Assembly: GCA_030704615.1 (NCBI GenBank)
Contig: CM060731.1
Coordinates: 64,586,756 to 64,646,755 of the forward strand
Source: Takakia lepidozioides
Taxonomy: Eukaryota; Streptophyta; Takakiopsida; Takakiales; Takakiaceae
Reading direction: 5' to 3'
Length of the DNA stretch: 60,000 bases
Made by a program: the position numbers and the translations under genes. The notes below the pieces were generated by a model. It was not told where the DNA came from. It searched no databases and worked only from the letters and a program-made list of their open reading frames with translations. This document shows, piece after piece, positions 54,061-60,000 of the stretch. The number at the start of each line of letters is the position of its first letter. Position 1 is the stretch's first letter.

Positions 54061-54886
54061 AGATGATGGCGTGCTGCATCGCGACATAAACCTGCATTTG
54101 ACATTCAAGCTTAGGATTCATGCAATTTGGTGCTAGTCAGGCCTGCACAATTCCAGAGCACAAGTGGGAGCCCATCCGAGGGATGGGGACCTCGTAAGTG
54201 CTTCTTCATTTTGTACTCACCTTGTTTTTGCATCGCACTTGTGCTACAAGGGGCAGAGCCATTCATTTGGCTGGAGGTTCAATTCCTCTACAAGTGAGCT
54301 ATTCTCGTGTCACTACAATCAGTTAGATGTGTTTGTGGTGGTTGCTGGATTTGCGGCTCTGGGGTGTCTTGCCAAGTGCTTGCAGGGATCAACGTTAATG
54401 TGGACGTGGCAGTACATGTAGCAAAAAACTCATTCGCTGGTGAAGAAGACCATGTTGCAACATATGTCATGCTATTGCTTCGATAGTGCTGTTGTTGGGC
54501 AGGTGGGAGAATGCAACAACGGTGAGAAGGAAAGCAAGGGAAGCACAAAAAGGTGTCATTCGGTCGTGCTCCTTTGGAGACACCCCCCATTCCACTGGTC
54601 TTTGTTCCTGGAAAGCATGCAGCTGGGCCAGAAAATGCATGCACACATTCACGTCTACTTCCCGTACATGAAGACGATCCTCTCCTCACATGTCAGAAAC
54701 AATATTGGCAGAACAAAAAAAGGTTTGTTCACAAGACAATACGGACCACATACCGGGACATTATCGATACTATTAACTGTCTCGCCCTTGCACGCTTGCA
54801 GGACTGTACAAAATGGGTTCTAAGGACAGTAAGAGTCCTTAGCATAGCTCTCGTCTATGAGCTGCTGGCTTAATGGACACTGAGAT
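54061..54886. other. No gene recognised
   Basis: Short open frames without family features. Presumably includes the 3' end of the CACTA element; its terminal CACTA repeat could not be placed with confidence. Confidence 0.35.
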
Positions 54887-57800
54887 TCAGCTGGGCTCAC
54901 TATCTATATCCAAATAATCTTCCCCTTCACTACCCACATCTGCAATTTGCCTTGCGGTAATTACCAACCCTGGAATGTCTTCCTCATTAAAGGTAACTGC
55001 TCCTTCCAAAGAGACTGGTTCGGCCGTATCTGGTAGATTTCGTGGTTCCCTCAGACCCTCATGGTCGGCATTCTCCCCTAGGTCCAGATCATGGACGTCG
55101 GCCACGACTCGTTTGGCCCGGGGGTCCTTGTGAAGAACCACCTTCCATCCCGGCGCATGGGTGTCATCTGAAAAGAAAACTTGCTCAACTTGCGATGGGA
55201 AGATGAATGGCTCTCTTCATCTTGTGGTAGCATTTTTCTGAAATCAGCAAGGAGGAACCCGTACTCATCCCGTTTCATGGTGGCATTCTCTCCTACCATA
55301 TTGGCTTTTACCCAAGAACAACGGAATAGAATTGGCTTCACAAGACCATAGTCTAGTTTAAGGATCTCTTTGATCACTCCTACATATTGCACATGGCATG
55401 AAATTGGATTCTGATCTCGTGCACAACTCCTACTCTCTTGTTCAAAAAATGATGCCACTCCGCTGTCATAAGTCTTCAGGAGGCTGGTGTTGGCATCGTC
55501 CACTCTATAGTGATTGCCATATGCTTTCATTGACCGGTACGAAGTGGCAATCAGCCTTGGGGGAATGACAGACTCACCATGCCCTCATCTGGGTCCTCGT
55601 TCTCTGATGCGTACACTGCAATTGCAGATCTGACCCACACTGTAAAGGGCTGCAGCTCATCCATTGTTGTGGGGTACTCCACCGGGGACCTGCGCCTACG
55701 ACTGCCCCTCTGCCATGCTTTTGCAAATGCACTCCGTTCCGTTTTCAGGCGGACCTTCTCCGCTGCGTACTTTCTGGCCGAAACCAAATAGAAGCTGCAA
55801 CTCAGTCCCCCTGACCAACACCGTGTTGTACATGCATGCCACATGCAGAGTGTGTGTCCTTTCAAGCACACTGTAGTGATGCAGCCTACTTCATAATCAC
55901 TTGCAAGCAACAACCAAGATCTACGAAACACCCTCTGTAGTCGTCTGAAGCACCCTGTTAGTACACGATCCCACTCCCATAGTGGCCGGAATGACTTGTG
56001 ACAATATATATGTAATTCCAGCATACAAAGACCATTAAGAATAGCATAGGAGGGATGTAAGTTGGAACCCACTGTCTCCATGGTGTCATGGTTGTTGTGT
56101 TGTTCAGCACATAATCATGTGCCACATCCCGAAGGCACGGGCTCATGGCACGCTTTGTTCCACCACCTTCTAGGACCTCGCCTACAACTCCTTCTTCCTC
56201 ATTCTCGTCCCACATCCGTCGTTGTATTGCATCAAATGAAGACATATACTCTGTCATGAAGCCCAGGGCTTCGTCGCGGATGTAGCCCTCCGCCATACTC
56301 CCCTCTGGCCGTGCCATGTTGCGTACATACCCCTTCAGATCCTTCATGTACCTCTCCATGGGGTACATCCACCGGCTGGCTACGGGCCCACACACATGCA
56401 ACTCCTCTACAAGATGCACTAGCAAGTACGTCATGACGTCAAAGAATGATGGAGGGAATTCTTTCTCCAGCAAACATAGGGTCATAGCCACATCCTCATG
56501 CAACGATGTAATGTCCCTCGGATCCCCACACCTTCGCACAAATCTTCCTAAATACTCGACTTACACGCATTATGGCTGTTCGAGGACCTGGCGCCATCGT
56601 ACCCCGAATGCACACTGGCAAAATCTGTTGCATCATCACGTGTAGATCATGTGACTTCATCCCCGACCATTTCTTGTTTATGGCATGCTTTTGGAAAGCA
56701 CCCGAGAATCCGGTTGGCACTTTCATGGCTCCCAATGTCTTCAAAAAATCCTCTTGCTCTGATTTGGTCAGGACGTATGATGCTGCTGGCATGAGCACTT
56801 TGCCTGGTCTATTTGGATCAGGCCTTAGCCACAGATGTGACCGTATCCCTTCAATCTCCATGTCATTTCGTACGTTTATCGTATCTTTCTCCCCAAAGAT
56901 AGTCTTCAGAATGTTCTCGCAGAAGTTCTTCTCACAATGCATGGGGTCCAGGAGGTACCGCTGCAAGAGGTTCTGAAATGCCAAATGTCCTCCCATGACA
57001 CCAAGTTCTATGGGCAAAAAAAGTAGAATATGTGGCAGAAGTTGTCCATGTTACTACATTATGCTTTCAACAACTCCACGATCCTCTCCACAGTGAGGTG
57101 TACGACTTCAACATCTACTGCATAGTAGTTACACTGACTTAGGAGTTGGTGGAAGGACTCCTGACAGTAAAGGTTTTTCCAGGAAGCACTATGTGAAAGA
57201 AAGTGAGTGAATGGGGGGGGGGATTCATGCACCTTCCAGTATGGCAAATCCCAAAGGATTGTCCGGCGCTTCACCCCGTGCTCCATGGCTGGATCTGCAC
57301 TACTTCCGTCTCTCCCTCCAATCTCCATGAACGCCTCTTTCTCTTTTGCAAATTGCAATGTCTCCTCCGGTGTGGTGCCATTCTCTTTTCAACACATCCA
57401 TTGAAGTGCCTTCTTGCTCATCGGTAGGGGTGGTTTCTTGCAAGGTAACGTCGATGCCCCATGTATATTGTCTTCCGTAGTGGCTTTGAGTGCCGTGAAT
57501 CCACATAGGGCCCACAAATGGGGCACTCTTTGTAGCCCTTCGTCTTGCAACCCGCAACAAGGCCATATGCGGGGAAATTGTGGATTGACCACATGAGTAT
57601 GGCACGGAGGGTGAAACTCCGTTGCCCTACTGGTTTCAAAATGTCGTAAGCTTCAACTCCAATCCATAGTTCCTGTAGCTCTTCAATCAATGGTTGCAAA
57701 TACACATCTATGTTTGCATTTGTCACGGACTCCTTGCCTGGAATCAAGAGAGACAACATAACAAAGAATTTCTTTGTTGTCAACCATGGTGGCAGGTTGT

Positions 57801-58833
57801 ATGCCACCAACTGCACGGGCCATGTGGACCATGTGCAACTCTTTGATCCGTATGGGTTTACTCCATCCGTAGATACAGCCAATCGCACATTGCGTGGGTC
57901 CTCGGCGAAATCGGGCCAAGTTGCATTTATATGCTTCCATGCAAGGGAATCTGGGACATGCCTTACCAAACCATCGTTTGAGGCATTCCTGGAATGCCAA
58001 GTCATGAGCTCACTAATGGTCTTGCATTTGTACATTCGTAATAGACGGGGGATAAGGGGAAAGTGCCTCAACACCTTCGCTGGCTGTTGTAACCTGCCCA
58101 CATCATGGTATCGGGCTGCACCGCATTTGGGGCACTCCATAGCATCCTTGTACTCTCTTCTGAAAAGTACATGTCCTTTTGGACATGCATGTATTTTCAC
58201 GTAGTTGAGGCCGAGCTTCCCAATCATTTGGTTGGCCATGTGACAGCTTTTTGGCATTTCATTTGGTTGTGGAAGCAAGTTCAGCTGAAGCAAAGAGAAC
58301 AACTCGTCCACAAAATGGTCTGAGACACCGTGGGTTGTGCACAGGTTCATCAACAGCATGGTGGCAGCAAGCTTTGTGGATTTGCATCCCTCGTACAGTG
58401 GCACACATGCTTCTTCTAGTGTCATGTGTGCAAAATTCAATTCTCCATCTCCACCTCCTTCCACGCCTTCTCCCACGTGAATGCCTTCATTTCCTGCGTC
58501 ATCACCATCCCCAGTTGTCGCAGCGCCGTCCCCCTCTTCAGCATCGTCCATGATGTGGAATGCTTCCTGCAACATTCGAATAATCTCCACCCCTCCGTCC
58601 ATGCCTGGTTCATGTCCTACGCCCATGACATAGTCCTCGTCTGGCCTGTCTGTATGGCTCCCTCGGGGGTGTGCATTGTCCAATTGTGCCCACTCCTCAT
58701 CGTCTTCATCTGCAGGTCCATCTCCAATCCACACCCAAAATGCTTCATGTCTTTTGTGGTGAAGGAGATGTGTGCGCACACCGTCCTCAGATCTACTTGT
58801 AGTGCCCAAACAACGTTCACATGGGCATGGCAT
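54887..58833 (-). pseudogene. CACTA (En/Spm) TNP2-type transposase
   Basis: The N-terminal ORF (58,833-57,418, 471 codons) starts with a CPCERC...VRTHLLHHKRHE zinc domain (transposase-associated type). It continues to the TNP2 core: RLAVSTDGVNPYGSKSCTWS, WPVQLVAYNLPPWL, KKFFVMLSLLIPGKES and GYKECPICG, ending at RRYLARNHPYR. Further pieces follow in order: KRRTILWDLPYWK (57,250), YLLDPMHCEKNFCENILKTI (56,920), FPPSFFDVMTYLLVHLVEEL (56,430, DUF4218-like), and VGVIKEILKLDYGLVKPILF with VVLHKDPRAKRVVADVHDLD (55,350-55,080, DUF4216-like). The pieces are split by introns and by stops such as the one after NHPYR. The protein would cut element ends and make 3-bp target duplications. Whether it is only multi-exon or truly broken I cannot decide. 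Confidence 0.85.
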
Positions 58834-59126
58834 CCTTTAAAGCCCAAGGGCTCGGGCACGTGCCACTTCTCTTTCCCACAACCTGTCATCTCGGGTGTTC
58901 TGTCTACAGGGGTAATTAATTGGAAGTCCTCCGCATGGGCGAGGGGAACTCATTTTTGTTGGGGAGCCTCTTCAATGCTGTTTGTGCACGCCGTTGCAGG
59001 GGGCCGGATTCTCCTTTGCAGAGATTCCTCAATTTGGCTCTGCCACTCCCATTTCACTACCGTCAATTCCCTGTCAAGTTAAATAAGCACAGTGTGAAAA
59101 CAACTAGAATAAAGCTAGTTATTTGT

Positions 59127-59186
59127 ATTTAACACTTGGATTTAGGTCAAGTGTTAAATCAGGTGTCAAGTTTAGTTTGACACCTG
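59127..59186. repeat. Two adjacent perfect inverted repeats
   Basis: ATTTAACACTTG (59,127-59,138) pairs with CAAGTGTTAAAT (59,148-59,159), and CAGGTGTCAA (59,160-59,169) pairs with TTGACACCTG (59,177-59,186). The hairpins are back to back and share the element GTGTYAA. They lie upstream of the TNP2 gene and could be subterminal sites of the CACTA element. Confidence 0.8.
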
Positions 59187-60000
59187 AACCGTCTTATCTT
59201 CACGAGAGCGGCAGTCGCGCAGCTCATCTCTCTCGAGTTGAGCCTGCGCGACCGAGCTCCTTCATCGTTTAGGACTGAGTGTGCTCATGATGGGAGTGTA
59301 AGGTTGTCGTGGGGTGGAGTCCCCACAGCTTGGGGTGCCCCTGGCTCGACTTTTATTTTAAAGAGTGATAGCGATGGATTTCATGTTGTTTCTGGTGTGA
59401 ACAGTGTGTCTCTTAGCTTGTTCTATCACTCGAGAGAGATCAGCTCTTACCTGTGAGTGCAAAGTAGGAGTTGAGGGTTAGCACTTGTATGATTACCTGT
59501 GTGAGAGTAGTGCTTAGTTTAAGAAGCTTAAATATATATATATATATATATGCAGGTTTCGATCAGCGTTGGTTCTGGCATAAGGCCGTCGGGCAGGACG
59601 GAGCTACACTGCATGGAAGCAGGCTTCGTTTTGGTCAGTGAGGAGATATCATGGAGTGGCAGCGATTGGCCGTTGGGAAACTAACCAAATGCGAGACTTA
59701 AAGGGGTACCTGTGATCGAGCAGATGGGTAGAACTTCCGTGCCTGGAGATGGCCGGGCTGCTCGCCTTAGTTCGATGTGCACAGACCAGAAGCGGTCAGG
59801 AAAGGCAGCGGAAGAGCAGGTGGAGCTGGTGTAGTGGAGCCAGTTGAAGGAGGAGCTGTCAATCCGCCCTCTCCAGTAAATGCAGCGCCAGCAGGTAGAG
59901 CACGGCGCAACGAGCTGGTTGAAGGTGAAGGCCCCGAGAGAAAAAGCCTAGCAGCAAAGCGGTGGAGAACGGGGAGCCCATTGCTGGCATATCATCAACA
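59187..60000. other. No gene recognised; short TA microsatellite
   Basis: A (TA)n run lies at about 59,530-59,551. The remainder shows no recognisable coding region, RNA gene or border. Confidence 0.4.

Noticed and set aside
54300-54330. CACTACAATCAG as the CACTA terminal repeat of the TNP2 element
   Set aside because: No matching inverted end or 3-bp duplication could be found on the other side.
54420-54880. Possible ribosomal or other host gene fragment in short plus-strand ORFs
   Set aside because: No block matched a family well enough to name it.
59530-59551. (TA)n run as a regulatory or border element
   Set aside because: It is an ordinary microsatellite with no other support.
1-60000. 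tRNA, rRNA or known small RNA genes
   Set aside because: Reading by eye found no cloverleaf with conserved A and B boxes and no rRNA-like stretch. A covariance-model search would be needed to exclude them.

Overview
The window looks like nuclear DNA of a land plant. It has GT-AG introns, plant-type transposons (Ty3/gypsy, CACTA/TNP2, a Mutator-like element, two kinds of LINE) and a PLS-class pentatricopeptide repeat (PPR) gene with a decayed E/DYW tail. DYW-type PPR genes with long runs of near-identical triplets suggest a bryophyte, lycophyte or fern, but the species cannot be named from sequence alone. Most of the 60 kb is nested mobile DNA; only a few loci look like host genes.

Layout: 1-135 is a LINE 3' tip. 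2,820-3,703 holds a broken ParB-like gene fragment and its upstream segment. 3,790-18,190 is a nest of Ty3/gypsy-like pieces in both orientations: gag, zinc knuckles, integrase, LTR pieces and unrecognised element ORFs. 18,666-29,997 is an 11.3-kb Mutator-like transposon inserted into an exon of a second, broken copy of one of its own gene types. 30,010-33,188 holds the other half of that target gene, a broken F-box gene, another ParB-gene-associated segment and an intact F-box gene. 34,690-38,640 is LINE DNA. 38,826-43,063 is a short-chain dehydrogenase/reductase (SDR) gene with a LINE in its last intron. 43,540-46,587 is the PPR gene with its ruined DYW tail. 47,600-51,288 is a second kind of LINE with a restriction-enzyme-like endonuclease. 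51,289-52,570 is a broken end of the 11.3-kb transposon family. 53,188-54,060 is a ribosomal protein eL27 pseudogene. 54,887-58,833 is a TNP2-type CACTA transposase.

The most interesting system is the transposon at 18,666-29,997. It has imperfect terminal inverted repeats and a matching flanking duplication of up to 12 bp. It carries two divergent genes. One is a DDE/MULE-like transposase with a C-terminal SWIM zinc finger. The other is a nine-exon gene whose splice sites and phases join into one open frame of about 1,106 codons. That second protein has a ParB-like domain near its N terminus and a beta-class N6-adenine/N4-cytosine-type DNA methyltransferase domain at its C terminus. ParB-methyltransferase fusions are known from bacteria and phages, so this may be a captured prokaryotic enzyme riding on a plant transposon. 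Two introns of the gene carry arrays of a 20-24 bp palindrome (seven and four copies) that coding function does not explain; they are candidate binding sites for one of the element's own proteins. Pieces of the same gene family occur at five other places in the window.
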